Shown here one piece after another: positions 38,948-55,310 of a stretch of DNA of 64,000 bases (position 1 is its first letter; each line of letters starts with the position of its first letter). The DNA is taken from contig NC_058504.1 of NCBI RefSeq assembly GCF_020382885.2, forward strand, positions 16,069,019-16,133,018, given 5' to 3'. A model generated the notes under the pieces. The model made no database searches and had not been told where the DNA came from. It worked only from the letters and a program-made list of their open reading frames with translations. This DNA is from Scatophagus argus (Eukaryota > Chordata > Actinopteri > Scatophagidae). The translations under genes were made by a program, and so were the position numbers.

Positions 38948-41400
38948 ACTTCTGTTCACGATACGTGTGTTAACGAGCTAGTTGTGACTTAAACGTCCGT
39001 CCAGGCTCTTTCTTTTGGGCTATTTGCGTGTTTTACTTCAGGGAATCCAGAAACTCTCCCGAAGCGAGGGTTGAGGAGGATCTCTTTCCCCCAGCCATTA
39101 ACTTTCTAACAACCTAACCCAATACGCACTGATTCTCAGAAAGACCGCCTCTTTTGGAATCTTGATAATTCTATTGGGTATGCCGGAAAAAACTCTGTTT
39201 TCAATTGGTTAAAACTAGTGCTTATCAAACTCCAGACCGCAACGTCATGTTAGGTTTACCAATATCACGAGGCTGTAGAACGAACGTCAAGACATGACAT
39301 GGTAGGCCAACTTCAGTGGTAGCTATAGCTTTACTAGTTCATGTGAACTATTATTGTGAAATTTCCTAAACAGAAGAACTACAGTGAGAGTGTATTGTTA
39401 CCTGTTGTAAATTTTAATTAATAAATTAATATGATTTTAAATGACTATCACTATATAACTGAACCTCACAAATTAAACAAGCTGCAATTTGTGTTACTAA
39501 GCACAAAAAAGAAAAGCAAGGAAAAAACCAAGATCACCATTTTATCACATTCATATTTTTAAAAAACTGCTTATATAGGTACAAAGATGTTTTGTACCTA
39601 TATAAGCAGAAACTCATAATATAATTCAGCCTACTCTGTGTGCTTAGGTGACGTAGGTAATAGAGACAACTTGTGTCAAGTTCACTATTAATTTCCCCAT
39701 CAGAAATCAATAGCATTATTTTCCAAGACCCCTGAGGTATTTACAACTTCATTAAGTAGTCCCCTGGTGCACAAGTTTAAATACCCACAAATTTCTACCT
39801 GGACCCCAGTGAATGTTGAATTTTGCAGTGACACCTGTCCATCATGAAAGAAGACAACCAACTGGCATTGAGTAGAAGCTGCCTCACTCAAAGTTAATGT
39901 GACTTTCAATGTTCCTTTTGAGTGCTTCATGGTCATACATGTACCAGCACTGAAAGATTTGTTTGGATTATTAATGTACCGGTATGTAATAAGTAGCAAT
40001 ATTGCATGTAAAAATACTCCTTAAGAACTCCCGTACTTGAAAGTTTGCTAATATAAAAGTACACATGTGTTGTCTAAAATGAAAGAATCAAAAGTAAATG
40101 TAAGAAGAAGAATGTGAAATTAACTATTAATTAATGATCAAGCATTTTTTAACCATGTAGATGACAGGTTCCATGTTTAACTATATACACTTTCTTAGAC
40201 TTATATACATGAATGCATCATGTTTTATGCTTTAATACAGAGTAACTAGTAAGTCTTTAGAGAAATATGGTACAGTCAAAAGTGCAACACTTCCTACTAA
40301 AATTATTTGTATTCTGAGTATGTGAAAAACAAAACTTAAAACATTCAAATCAGGTAACCCGTATGATGAAATTATACTTAATCATAATTACAATACCCAA
40401 TTTAATGTTAATAATTTGTTGTTTTCTACCTCTGATGGACACAAACATTAATTCTTGTAGCTGCCTATTATTACAGTGTCTTGCCACTGGCCATTGAGCA
40501 GCTTCTCTAAATCAGGAGAAGATTAAGTGCGTCTCTGAAGGGCATTTCTGAAGTTGCTGAAGGAAGAGAAACTACTAACAAGGGTTCACCAACTTCAACA
40601 AGTGACCTATTTGGATTAACTTTATCACTTTTGGCTACCACCGTACCAGCAACTTGATTTAGCTAGTTAAGAATGTGTATGTTGCTTCTCCTGACCCCGT
40701 TTTAAGCTAGAGATCATTCACTCAGGATTGTCACCAAAACCAGCAACCGGGGCTTTTGGTTTCATCTAATTTCGACAATACAGGAAAGCCCATACCACAG
40801 AGGTTATTGCTGCACGCCAAAAACTGAAAAATCTATTGTGATTTGCTGTTAGTTGAGTTAGTGTCAGTTGTCACTAATTGTCATGATATTTTGAATAAGC
40901 TTTAACAAACATGAGCTTCATTTGGTCTTATTGTGAAATAATGTGGTGTACGAGGTACCTCAAAAAAAACAAACAAAAAAAAGCAATAAAAACAAAACTG
41001 AAAAGCATTAGAAGTTGGTTATTGACCATTGTAAATAGGGTTACATGGATTTGTAGGCCAGCAGCTGCCGCCCGGCCCGCCTGGGCCTAGGACGGCAACG
41101 TCATCATTTTTGGGCGTGGACGCAAGGCCAGTCGGAAGCGATTGGTTATTCAGCCGGGATTGCCAAGTGTGTTAAAAACCCACACTTTCGGTCAATTAAC
41201 TAACACGGGAGCCTTAGATGTCGACAGAATTTAAAACAGAAGTATGCCAGTATTGATTACAAATGTTTGGTCGTGTTGAATAATGCGATTGTGTTTCAGT
41301 TTAGGATAGAAGCAACAATTAATTAAGTGCGTTGGTAGTTTTTGAAAGGCGGATGGTAAGGCGGCTCTGGCAACCCAGGGCAAACCTTCAGCTTCATTAC
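38948..41400. other. Divergent intergenic region, ankhd1 / hnrnph1
   Basis: ankhd1 leaves to the left and hnrnph1 to the right, so both promoters lie here. The ankhd1 side (to about 39250) and the hnrnph1 side (41060-41400) carry more CG dinucleotides than the AT-rich centre. The centre holds a perfect 19-bp hairpin at 39567-39609. No coding sequence seen. Confidence 0.6.
39567..39609. repeat. Perfect 19-bp inverted repeat (hairpin)
   Basis: The left arm CTGCTTATATAGGTACAAA (39567-39585) is exactly the reverse complement of 39591-39609, with a five-base loop GATGT. The next bases outward do not pair. It sits in AT-rich intergenic DNA with no gene overlapping it. Confidence 0.95.
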
Positions 41401-41450
41401 GCAGGTCTGGTCATATATACTCCGGCGTGTTGCATCTACACTTGAATCAG
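41401..41450 (+). other. hnrnph1: Candidate non-coding first exon end of hnrnph1
   Basis: GAATCAG at 41444-41450 is followed by a good donor, GTAAATA, within a CG-containing region. The start-codon exon opens with TTTTTTCAG at 42593-42601, so an upstream exon must exist. This is the most plausible partner; the true transcription start is not visible. Confidence 0.45.
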
Positions 41451-42616
41451 GTAAATAATAATATTAATATCAAATGAACGTTGCTGTCATTTAATTTACC
41501 CCCTTACCAAACCACTGTGACACGTTTGCATGCGTTAATAACCAAATATAGCTATCAGTATCTATATTTGATTATAATACCGTTAGTTAGCGAGTGCTAG
41601 CGTGGGACCAAGCTAAGTGTTAACGCTAATAACATGGCGCCGGCTGAGAGGGTGGCTTTTGTTCTTGTGTCTGGGTGCGGTAGTGAGCGTGCAAAGAACC
41701 ATGCACCCTGCCGAGACTCAGAGTTTTTAATAACTTTTATAATGTGGCTTCTGTGAACTCTTAAACATTTGTCGACACGCTTATACACCAGAAATATTGT
41801 TAAAGTAACATTAAGTTAGCTTTGCTTCACGTTGTTGTAGCGCTAACGTTAGCAAAGTTAGCTGGGAACGACTCCGTTTTTTTAATTTAAGTACTCACCG
41901 TGACTTAGACTTTAAGTTGTGAGGAATGGGGAATAATGTAACTATGGTAATTGCTTGCGATCTGCGTTTTAAACAACAATATTGTTTGTGGCGGGGAAAA
42001 CGCCACGACATCAAGATTTTGTATTTGGTAACGTTACATACAGGCTGGCACAATCAAACGGCCTCCAAGATGGTGCTGCCAATGGTTTCACATGTACCTA
42101 ATGTTGGTCGATTTCAAAGACCAGTCATTCAAAAGCTTGGGGAAAACATAAACTCGTTGACGTTATAGAAAGTAGCTGATTACAACAGAGTGTGGAAGAC
42201 TCACGTGTTTAGCTTTCGTGATGTGTGGGATGTAACCAATATATCAGTAAATCCCACAGACGTGGGTTAGCATTTCCCCTTTAAGATGAAAATCAGTGTT
42301 ATGATTCACTGGAGTGTGGATGGGAGACCTACGAGAAGCGCGGGCACGGAAATACTTGTGAGGTGTAATAGAGGTGCACTACAATTCTAGTTATGAACGT
42401 TTGAATGCTAAATGAGAAGAACAGTACAGAGACTTTGTTTTTGATCCAGAAAACTGCCACGACACAAGATAATACTGCTCGTTTCTACTGGTACTAGTGC
42501 TCTCTTATTCGATTGCATTATATATAGTTGTATGTGCTATTCTCTAACACTTAACATATTGAATTTTAGTGGATTTTATTGATTTGATTTTATTTTTTCA
42601 GGGACTCTGACCAGCC

Positions 42617-46420
<3,804 letters not shown>

Positions 46421-47050
46421 ATTTTTTTTTTCCTCCCTAATTTGATGTCTTTTTTTTAAACTCCGCATTTTGCTAAAGGACTGGAGATATGAGTCTCACC
46501 TAGTAAACATAGGGTAGGGTCGGGTGAGGTTATTTTGAAAATACTGAGGGTTAGGTTTCTTTTCTTATTTTTTTTTTTTCTTCAAAGTGGATTATCTTCA
46601 GAGAGAAGTGCTGTTTGTCGTCCACCCTATTCCTCACCAATATGACATCACAGAAACTTTACTTTAAATTTTCATTACCAGGAAGTGTCATTTTTTTGTG
46701 TTTTCCAAGCACCTGGCTATTCCTCAAACTTAACTCATCCCGTGGCTGTAACATTCATTTCAATGTCTCAGTGCATGAACGGAAAATGTCTAACTTCTGA
46801 TATTTAGACCTTGTTTCATCTTCTGCACTGTGTTTAGACTTTTTATTTTCAGTTAAACTTTGAGAATTCAAATGGTCAGAGCATGTTTTCTTTTTTAAAG
46901 ATGTGACTGTTGATAGGGTGGTTTCTTTTGATGAGTGCTAGTTCAACGGCAAATTAATTTGAAATGTGCTGACATGAAGGTTTCTACTGCTTTAAATGCT
47001 ATTTGTATTTCCTGTGCATAAAGTGAATAAACTTGTCTGGAATATCTAAT
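46421..47050 (+). other. hnrnph1: hnrnph1 3' UTR
   Basis: Runs from the stop to a likely cleavage site about 15-20 bases after AATAAA at 47026-47031. T-rich with several homopolymer runs. Confidence 0.7.
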
Positions 47051-47054
47051 TGAT

Positions 47055-47650
47055 ACAACCATTGCAAAAGAGGATGCTTTATTCATTTATCAAATATCTA
47101 GATTTTAAAAAAAAACAAAAAAAACTTAGTCACCATCCCCAAATTAAGAAAATGGCTTTATAGCAGTTGATGCAATCCACAAAACCCTGTTATAATACAT
47201 TATAAAATAGATTTGTTAACATTCTAAAGTCATTTACACAACAAGTTTGCATGTATCCAGCAGTGGGGCCATAGCTGCAAATGTTAGAGTAGATGCATGA
47301 CCTTGAGTACCAAATTGTCAAACTGATCATTTTAGACCCAAAAAAAAATTGATCACATAAATATACTAAAAATATTTCAACCTCTACGCAAAGTGAAGTC
47401 TTCTTAACATGGAGTCTGCCTCCTCTATATCAGCTCAATCCTTCAGTGTTAAAATGTGGCCCCTAATTTAACACAGATGAACTAATGGTACTGAATCTCA
47501 GGTAATAGCGGAAATGGAACACCAAACACCATTTCCGTAAGTTGTGATGACATTTGTCTTGAGCAGTGACGTAGTTTAAAATAACTGTGGATTAGTATGT
47601 GTCGTGTTACAAAGCTCTTGCAGAAACTTTGAAGCTTGAAGGGTGTTTTG
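47055..47650 (-). other. rufy1: rufy1 3' UTR
   Basis: Minus-strand AATAAA at 47078-47083 is the best poly(A) signal, placing the rufy1 transcript end within tens of bases of the hnrnph1 transcript end coming from the other side. Confidence 0.6.
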
Positions 47651-50600
47651 TCAGGAAACTGTGGAGGAGCTTCTCTGCAGCAGGAGGGAGTGGCACATAT
47701 CGCACACCCGCACAGGTCGGGGGTACGAGGGTAAAGCCAGCTCATTACTGGAACAACTGTTGCAGTAGATGTCTCCACAGTTTCTACAATGGTGCTGGAA
47801 CACACAAACGGACAGCTCGTTAACGCTGCTACGTGGACAGATACTACACAAGTGTAAGTAAAATGCGATGAAAAAGCCTACCTTTCTGCGTGCAATGGAG
47901 AACTCTTTCTGGCACTGCTTGCACTGAGTGGCCTCATCATCTTTGAGCCAAGCGTGACCCTGAGCAATGAACATACGCAATTAGGCTTCTTAGGATTTCT
48001 TTTTTGTTTTTATTTTACACCACAATCGTAAGTACACCACTGTTCTTAACATTTTACCTTCAGAGCTTTGTTGACCTCCTTGAAGTCCTCCATCTTAAGT
48101 TTAGACCTTTGATAAAGATGAAGGCAACACAAGAACCTCAGAGCATGAAATTGTGGATTTCAAAAAAAGATCCTAAAATTAGTAGTACTGACTGGCTGAG
48201 ATGAAGTCCCATTTCCTGTAGAGCCTGTTCCTGCTGCTCACATTTCTGCTGTAAATGCTGCTTCTCCTGCTTCAAGTCCTGCAGCTCCTGCACCGTCAGT
48301 TCACAGGAAACAAGCGCCATGACATAATAGTCTTGTAAAGTATTATTAAGTATGAGAAAAACAACGTTTTACTGGGGCAGTAAAAACTACGGCATGTTCT
48401 CCATTGTGTTCTGCAAATCAGGGTGCACAGTAGATAATGATTTCAAATCAGTTCAAAAGAAGAATTTACTTCCAGTGTTGACTGACTGTGACACTCACCG
48501 TGTGCAGGCCCTGGAGCTGCTGCAGCTGTGTGCGGAGCTCGATGCTGTTGTCCTGTTCCCTCTGGAGAGATTTCTGCAGGCTTTGTCTCTGTTCCCTCTC
48601 AGCACGCAGCTCATTCTCCAAACCCAGCCTGAAAACAGAGGAGACGTGGTGATTCTTACAGCCACTTTAAGCCTGTGTATGTGTGTGCTTGAAAGTGTGT
48701 GTATTGTTTTTTACAAATACTGACTTCAAATAAAACGAGTACTTAATTCAGACTTATTTTTATAAAGTGTATACATTTAATCTTTGTTATACTTTGTGGT
48801 TGCTGTTGGAAGTGCACCTTTACAGGAAGTTCCTTTCCCCTACGAAGTGAACTGAACAGTGTATTTATTCTTATTTTATCCTTATCCTCGTGTGCAATTT
48901 AAGATTATACAATGCTTAATTTTATTTATTTATTTTTTTGACTGTGTATGTGTGTGTCTTAACCTTAGTGTATCCAGGTCTGTCAGCTGTGTCTGCAAAG
49001 CATCCACCTTGCCTTCCAGCTCCACCATCATATCTCTGTCTGACTGGTCACTTTGTTTGCGCTCTTGCTCTGAGTTCTGTAGTCTGTGGCACAAACGACC
49101 AAGAGGAAGCATATTAATTTAAAGGAATGCCATTTTAACACAGAGAAACATGCACAACACATACCTCTGCTCTAGTTCTTTCATGGCTTTCTCCATTTCC
49201 TCCATCTGCTGCTCCAGCTGGACAGCCTTCGCCTCCTTTTTTTTAGCTTCTTGTTCCGAGTCCTAAAGAATCAGGGAGAGCCACATAGGCTGTGTTAATG
49301 TGTGTGCTGTCTCAGCAGGCGTTCAAGAGGAGGAAAATCCAAGTTCAGTGTGTTTACCTGAGCTTTGTGGAACATTTGTAGGTTAAGAGTCTTGACTTGG
49401 TCAAGCTGGAGCCGAAGGGCTGCCAGTGTGTCCTGTTTCTCATGTGTGTCTTTCTCTAACAGCTTCATGGCCACCTCCATCTCCTGCTTCAGGCCCACCT
49501 GGAGCTCCAACTCACGCTCCAGCTCCTGACATCATGTATTGCAAACATACAAAAGGCATATTCAGTTCATTCAAATTCATTTCTAGAGTTTAATATGTAC
49601 AAAAAAAAAATTATGAGATTGGACTTGCGACACTCACACTGCTAGCTTGAATCTACCTAAGTACTAACAGTGAAGCTTGAAGATTAATTTGTGCGTCAGA
49701 CAACTGCTCCCACCCAAAAGGGATCATGAGTCACCTTTCATTGCCACATGCACGATATATTCTCATGCTACAGTCTGTTGATACCTGACCTGGCGAATGC
49801 GCTTTTCTTCTTTATACTGCTTCCAAACCACATTGTACATTTCATCCAGGCCCTGTCGAGTCTGTTTGTAGGTCTCCAGCTCCACCTGACTGTCCTGAAG
49901 GGCTGCCTGGAAACACAAACACCATACAGTTTTCTGTTTTTTCATTAGGTGTGGTTTAGTTGCAGTTACTTGTAGATGCTTTCTGACCTCTTCCTTTTTC
50001 TGACTGGACTGCAAGATTGACTTATTCTCCTGCCTGAGCTGTTCCTGTTCCTCCCGCAGGGAGTTGATTCTGTCTGTTGCTGCAGTCAGCTTAGGAAAAA
50101 GGAAAAAAAACACACTCATCAGTCGGAAACACACCTATGAAAAAAGTGCCACACCCTCGAGTGCAAGCAGAATCACACACAGTACATCTTACCTCCTCTA
50201 CAAGTTTGCTGTTGGTCTTCTCTAGAGAGTCCATCTTAGCTTGAAGGTCGGTGACGGTGCCGCTCAGGTGACGATTTAATTCCTCGATGTAGTGCTTCTG
50301 ATCTAATATGGCTGTCATCTTGGAATCACTAAAAAGAGAAAGAACAAACCAGTCGACTGGGGTCAAACTAAAAGAAAGACACAGAACAGTTTTATACATA
50401 ATGAAAAACAGAGGGTAGTTAAGATGCTTAGTCCATCTGATAGCGATACTCACTCTTTTGGAGTCTCAGTGTTGGCAGGGTCTTTCAGATAAAGGGAGAA
50501 GTCAATAACTCCCACCTAAATGGGGAAGAAAGAGTGATCACTGTGCATCCTGATCAATTTGCTTGTCGTGGAGAGCATGAGGTGTGACCGCTGGGATGCA

Positions 50601-52130
50601 CAGACTCACTAAACCCATCAGCACTGACCTGAGAATCAAGATCCTCCCCCTTAATACAAAGGTTAGCATCAATTACGTTGAGGCCCACCAACAGCCCCCC
50701 CATCACGGCCCCCTCCTCCTCCAACATCAATGCTCCAGAGTCATAAAACTCACTAGGAGGAAAAGGACATGGAGGGGATTGAAGGAGGAGTGTAGAAAGA
50801 AAAGGGAATACATTGGAAGCGTGGAAAATGAACTGTAAAGAGTCATGTGAACATACAAGTTTAAAATACCGTCTATGTCAAGTCCGTGTACCTCATCACG
50901 AATACTAACCTCAGGAGATCTTTGTGGTCCAGCAAAGCTTTCATATAATCAGCTACTTTCTTCTGCATGAGTGCTAAATGCAGCCAAGCTCTTGCTCTAC
51001 CCAAACCAGTCCTGAAAAGAAAATGAAAGAAAAAGAAAATATTCAAATGTGTTTTAAGCATACTTTAAGTTGTAGTTTTACTGGACAATTGTTTAGCATA
51101 GCATACTTAATGCCGGGCAGATCTCTGGCACTTGTGGCAATGTTAACAGACTCTGGACACAACTTCTCCACCAGTTCCAGGGGTCCCCATATGGACTTGT
51201 TCTGACCAATGAAAGATTTCTTGCCTGAAAAACAGAAAACAGAGATTGGATCACTAAAAACTCATTCTGCTCAAACGGCCAGCGTGGTGGACTGTCTGTC
51301 TCACCTTTCAGCCCATGTTTCAGGCAATGCTCCAGGACGACAAAGAACTGCTGCAGGGGAGGGTGCTCCGCGTCCAGCGTCCTGCCCAGACTCAAGGAGG
51401 ACTGAATCAATAGTTTGATGCTCAGCTTCATCATGCTTAGGAGGTTGGATCTTTCTACTGACATGGGGTTTTTGGGGGACAGTGCTGTAGAGAACGCAGG
51501 GCAAAACAAAAAGCATTGAAATGAAGTTAGTCAAACAGATGCAGGGTTGTAGGAAGCACCGTGCAGATTCCTGTCCATAGGAGAGCAGGATAAACTACAT
51601 GTGGACACCCAGAGGGAACAGCGTGATCTTCTGCACGGCTACCGCAACTCTTGAAATCAATGTTTTGCTCTTGAAGTCATGTGCCCTGACAGCTGACAAT
51701 TAGCTAAGCTCCGTCCAAGAGGAAGTAGTGAGATGGAGATGGCTGCACTGTTTTAAAACTTTTGTCATACCGAAGGTGTTCGTTTCAGTGTCAACGGTTA
51801 ATAATATTGCGACCTACCTGGAAGCTCTTTTGAAGTATTGTTGAGATCATTTTCGGGCTCTCTCTGCGTCGGGGAGCTCGCAGCGGCTTCTTGTGAGGAA
51901 TTTCTTGGGATAGCAGCGTAGCTCACTCCACTGCTAATCGTCTCCGTGGCCTTCCGAGCCAAAGACAGGAGAGGAGCCGACCAACTGCTCTCTGCCGCCG
52001 CGGCAGCCGACTTCTCGGTCCGGTCTGGTCCGCCGTCGGTCGCGGCTACCAAAATTTCGGGCTCATCTAGCTGCTGTTCTGTTCCGCTATCCTCAGCAGC
52101 TATGTTTACTTTCCCTGTCTCGTCCGCCAT
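47651..52130 (-). CDS. rufy1: RUN and FYVE domain-containing protein 1
   Basis: Early-endosome effector that binds PI3P through a FYVE finger and works with Rab4/Rab14-type GTPases in recycling. Seventeen exons: 51818-52130, 51305-51484, 51107-51224, 50910-51011, 50629-50752, 50454-50515, 50193-50328, 49988-50089, 49790-49906, 49358-49525, 49165-49262, 48964-49083, 48499-48628, 48193-48287, 48058-48106, 47882-47959 and 47651-47794. They give 711 aa (human about 708). Residues 1-104 are a disordered acidic head; the RUN domain spans about 105-290 ([54 protein letters not shown]). Long coiled coils follow ([36 protein letters not shown]). The C-terminal FYVE finger has [21 protein letters not shown] and PVRVCDMC, so the PI3P-binding residues are intact. 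Start ATG is 52128-52130. Confidence 0.96.
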
Positions 52131-52717
52131 GTTTGCCCCCCCCAACCCTATGCTCCCGAGTCTTCACGTGACCAGACCACAGCAATCACACGCGCCGCGA
52201 GATATTCTTCTTTGGCTTTATTGATGGCCAGGAAGTAAGCTTGTAGGGACATTACCGCCACCCAGTTGACATAGGGCGTCAGGCGCCGTAGACCACAAAA
52301 CATCTGTGCTAAATCACTTTGTTTTAAAGTTAATTAAATGATTATATATACACTAATGTATGTTTTATTTGCTTCCTTCCACCATATTCGTGCTAATGTG
52401 TTTACCTAATAAATGTAATCAATCAGTGCTAATGCCTTGATGATGACGGTATTTCATTAATGCTTCATGTTTGATTTGTTTCAATAGCCTGATTATTAAC
52501 TACAAACTACGCGGTCACGGTCAGGCTGACACTGATTGGTGTGCGAGGAGCGTCAGCTACCATGAACCTTTCATACCGTCGGGAGCCCAGTCCTCCCCGA
52601 GTACCACATGGTGGCGCAAACAAGCTGTGCAGTATTTCCCCCTGAAGCATCCATCAAGGTGCGTTTGGTAGCTTCTTGGCTTTTACTTTTCTGCACTTTA
52701 CATTGGTATTTGCACTC

Positions 52718-52755
<38 letters not shown>

Positions 52756-52756
52756 A
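52718..52756. repeat. (TA)n(TG)n microsatellite
   Basis: A run of TA dinucleotides passes directly into about ten TG dinucleotides. Simple repeat. Confidence 0.95.
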
Positions 52757-52846
52757 TCCTCGTGTATAGATAGCACTAGATCTGGATTGTCAAGCACTGA
52801 AACCCTTGAGCCTGAGTTTGGATAGCAGAGTGAATTTGTTAAAAAG

Positions 52847-52847
52847 A

Positions 52848-52905
<58 letters not shown>
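52847..52905. repeat. (ATCT)n microsatellite
   Basis: About 14 perfect tetranucleotide copies of ATCT between the rufy1 and hbegf promoters. A short reading frame across it (repeating YLSI) is an artefact. Confidence 0.97.
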
Positions 52906-53313
52906 ACAAACAAACTGCTCGAAGATACCAAAGACAGCAGAGCGACAGTAAAGTCATGTATTACCAACTATGGAATTATTTAAAACTATTTTATTCTCAA
53001 CAAAATAATAGAATAATATACGTTAGATTGTTTTGAAAGACTGGGGTGGTTCCGGTGGGTCAAACCTTTAAAAAAGAAGGTGGAACAAACAGATTCATAT
53101 ATTAAATCAGTGCTAGAAAACAACCCTAGAATAAGTTTTCAACAACTCCCACTGAAACGTCCACAGGATGTATAACAGCAGCAGGCTAAAATATCACTAC
53201 CTCAGTCATGTCAAAGTGTTTGATAATTCGTTAATCAGAGGTTATCGTTACAACACAGTGAGCGACTCTGTCCCGAGCTGGATATACCCGAGAGGGGCGT
53301 GTACTGACTGCCC

Positions 53314-53320
53314 TATAAAA
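53314..53320 (+). promoter_or_regulatory. hbegf: TATA box of hbegf
   Basis: TATAAAA sits 238 bases before the hbegf start codon, inside a GC-rich stretch (GGCGCAGCGCCCGG follows). Transcription would begin near 53345. It is the clearest core promoter in the window and fits a gene that is switched on by stimuli. Confidence 0.75.
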
Positions 53321-53557
53321 GGCGCAGCGCCCGGCTCACTGCGCTCCTCTCACGCCGTAACATCCGACACGCTGCAGCCCTCCGAAGTGACAAACAAGCG
53401 GAATTAATTCACAGAAACACATCGAGAAAAAAAAAGAAAAGAAACGAAGGAATACTTAAAACCGGAACAAGTGGAAGGAATACAGCTTGTTTGTAACCAT
53501 ATATATTATTTTTATTATTCGTTTTTCTTTTAAGTCAGTGGAATTTTTTTTGACATC

Positions 53558-55310
53558 ATGAGGATTTTCGGTGTTGTGCTCCTCCTGTTTCACGCCTTGG
53601 GTGAGTTTCATGTGCGCTCTTCTTGGATAACTAAACGCGCTTCTCTCTCCGTGTTGAAGTCTGTTTGGTGTGTTGGCCATTTCTGAGTCTACCTGTGCGA
53701 CTCTTGTCTTCCTCGCGGCCGTTAGTGGAAACCACTCGAGCATGGCCGAGCTAATAACGTGTCTTGTAAACTTCATAACCTTTAAGGCAACCGTTTTCAT
53801 GATGCCAGGCTATTCAGGAGCTAATGGGGTCATCTCTCTATTTTAGAGCATGCTTTATGTAACTGGATACATTTATTTTTAACTCATATTCTTGCCTGAC
53901 ATTAGCTAACTGTCTGTCCATGCATTTTGTGTGTGTGTGTGTGAGACAGAGAAAGTATATGCCAACTTGTATTTGCCCCTCCAACCAAACCACCACCAGC
54001 CACCCTACTGTGTGTAAGTGCCCCGGAGCAAGGCAGTGAATGCCAGCCAACCCTTTAGGACCAGAGCTTGTGCATTTCCTAGCAGTTCCGTATTATTCCA
54101 CTTAAAGCCCAAAACGCAGAGCCTCCATATGCTCAACATGTTTCAACTTGCCTTCAAAAGTCCTGCCCACCTTGGGATTGTGTGTAGGCTTTTCCCCTAG
54201 AGGGAGACTCTCAAAGGTCTTCTGACAGTCCAGTCTGTGTGAAGCCAAACTTAGATGGAATTTGTCATTTTAAACACTCTTATTCTCCCCTCCAGTGGTG
54301 TCCCGAATGGCCAGCAGTGCTGCAGTTGACAGGTATGAGAGCGACAGGCAGCGGCACAGAGCTGTTTTCAAATTTTTGGACACAACCAAAGAAAGAGCAG
54401 AGGAGGAGAGCGGAAGCGTGGGCGCGACCACAGTGGAGTATGCTCAGGAAGCCGAGGAGGAGGAGGAGTACGACGATGACTATTATGAAGATGAATATGA
54501 AGATGGCATGTCTGGAGACTACGAAGTGGAAGTGCCACAAGGTAAGGCATTTTTCTCCCAGCGTGATTCAGTTTCAGTTACTTCCTTAACATAGACAATT
54601 AAATGTATATATATTTTTTGGTTTTAGTCGCCATGTCGAGCAAACCCAAAGATCCGTCTGCCATCCTGGAGGCTGAAAACAATGAAGGAAAGAGGAGGAG
54701 AGGAAAGGGGAAAAAGAGGGGGAAAGGCAAAGGAAAGAAGAGGAATCCTTGCCTGAAGAAGTATAAGGATTTCTGCATTCACGGCACCTGCCAGTACCTG
54801 AGGGACGTCCGTGCCCCATCCTGTGTGTAAGTACGAGCTGGGCATCTGTTTGCATGCTGTTGTCCACCACTCCGGAGCCACAGAATAACTGACCTGTTAG
54901 TAACCGACTCCCTCTCTTTGCTGTCTGCAGGTGCCATCAGAGTTACTCTGGAGAAAGGTGTCAGTTTTTCACACTGCCAGTGGAGAAGCCGCAGGAGGGC
55001 TACAACCGGACCACAGCTCTGGCCGTGGTGGCCGTGGTGCTGTCGTCCATATGCCTCATCATCATAGGCCTTTTATTATTGCTCAGGTAAGGAAAAGACT
55101 CATAGATTCACTGACAAGCACATGCCAACAACCATACACACAGAGATAGAGGGCTTTACCAGAGGCTTAGCTGATACTTGTCATAAATTAGACACAGAAA
55201 GTAGTCTAAATGAGCTCCTTTTTTGTCTTTATTGCAGGTTTCACAAACGGGGAGCGTATGATGTAGAGAATGAAGAGAAGGTCAAACTAGGGTTAGCGTC
55301 CAACCACTGA
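53558..55310 (+). CDS. hbegf: Proheparin-binding EGF-like growth factor
   Basis: Membrane-anchored precursor of a secreted ligand for EGFR and ERBB4. Exons: 53558-53600, 54296-54541, 54628-54826, 54931-55086 and 55238-55310 (TGA 55308-55310). They give 238 aa (human 208). A signal peptide (MRIFGVVLLLFHALG) is followed by a propeptide with a Glu/Asp/Tyr-rich acidic stretch. A Lys/Arg heparin-binding cluster lies at about 118-135. The EGF domain has six cysteines at 138, 146, 151, 162, 164 and 173, spaced x7, x4, x10, x1, x8 as in EGFR ligands. The membrane segment is at about 190-213 (LAVVAVVLSSICLIIIGLLL), and a short tail ends LGLASNH. The start ATG is the first after the TATA box that opens a signal peptide. 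Confidence 0.96.
53601..54295 (+). other. hbegf intron 1
   Basis: About 700 bases. Contains a short TG run near 53928-53943 and a GTGCCCCGGAGCAAGGCA patch near 54019 that resembles a dispersed fish repeat fragment. No further exon seen. Confidence 0.5.

Larger units (their letters stand above)
52131..53313. other. Divergent gap between rufy1 and hbegf
   Basis: The rufy1 promoter must lie close to 52140-52300, where CG dinucleotides are frequent; the hbegf promoter is at the right edge. The middle holds two microsatellites, listed separately. No gene seen. Confidence 0.6.

Noticed and set aside
41597-41788. Minus-strand 63-codon frame near the hnrnph1 promoter
   Set aside because: Lies in promoter-proximal intron 1 of hnrnph1, no homology; probably chance.
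52847-52905. CRISPR-like regular repeat
   Set aside because: It is a simple ATCT microsatellite without spacers, in a vertebrate genome.
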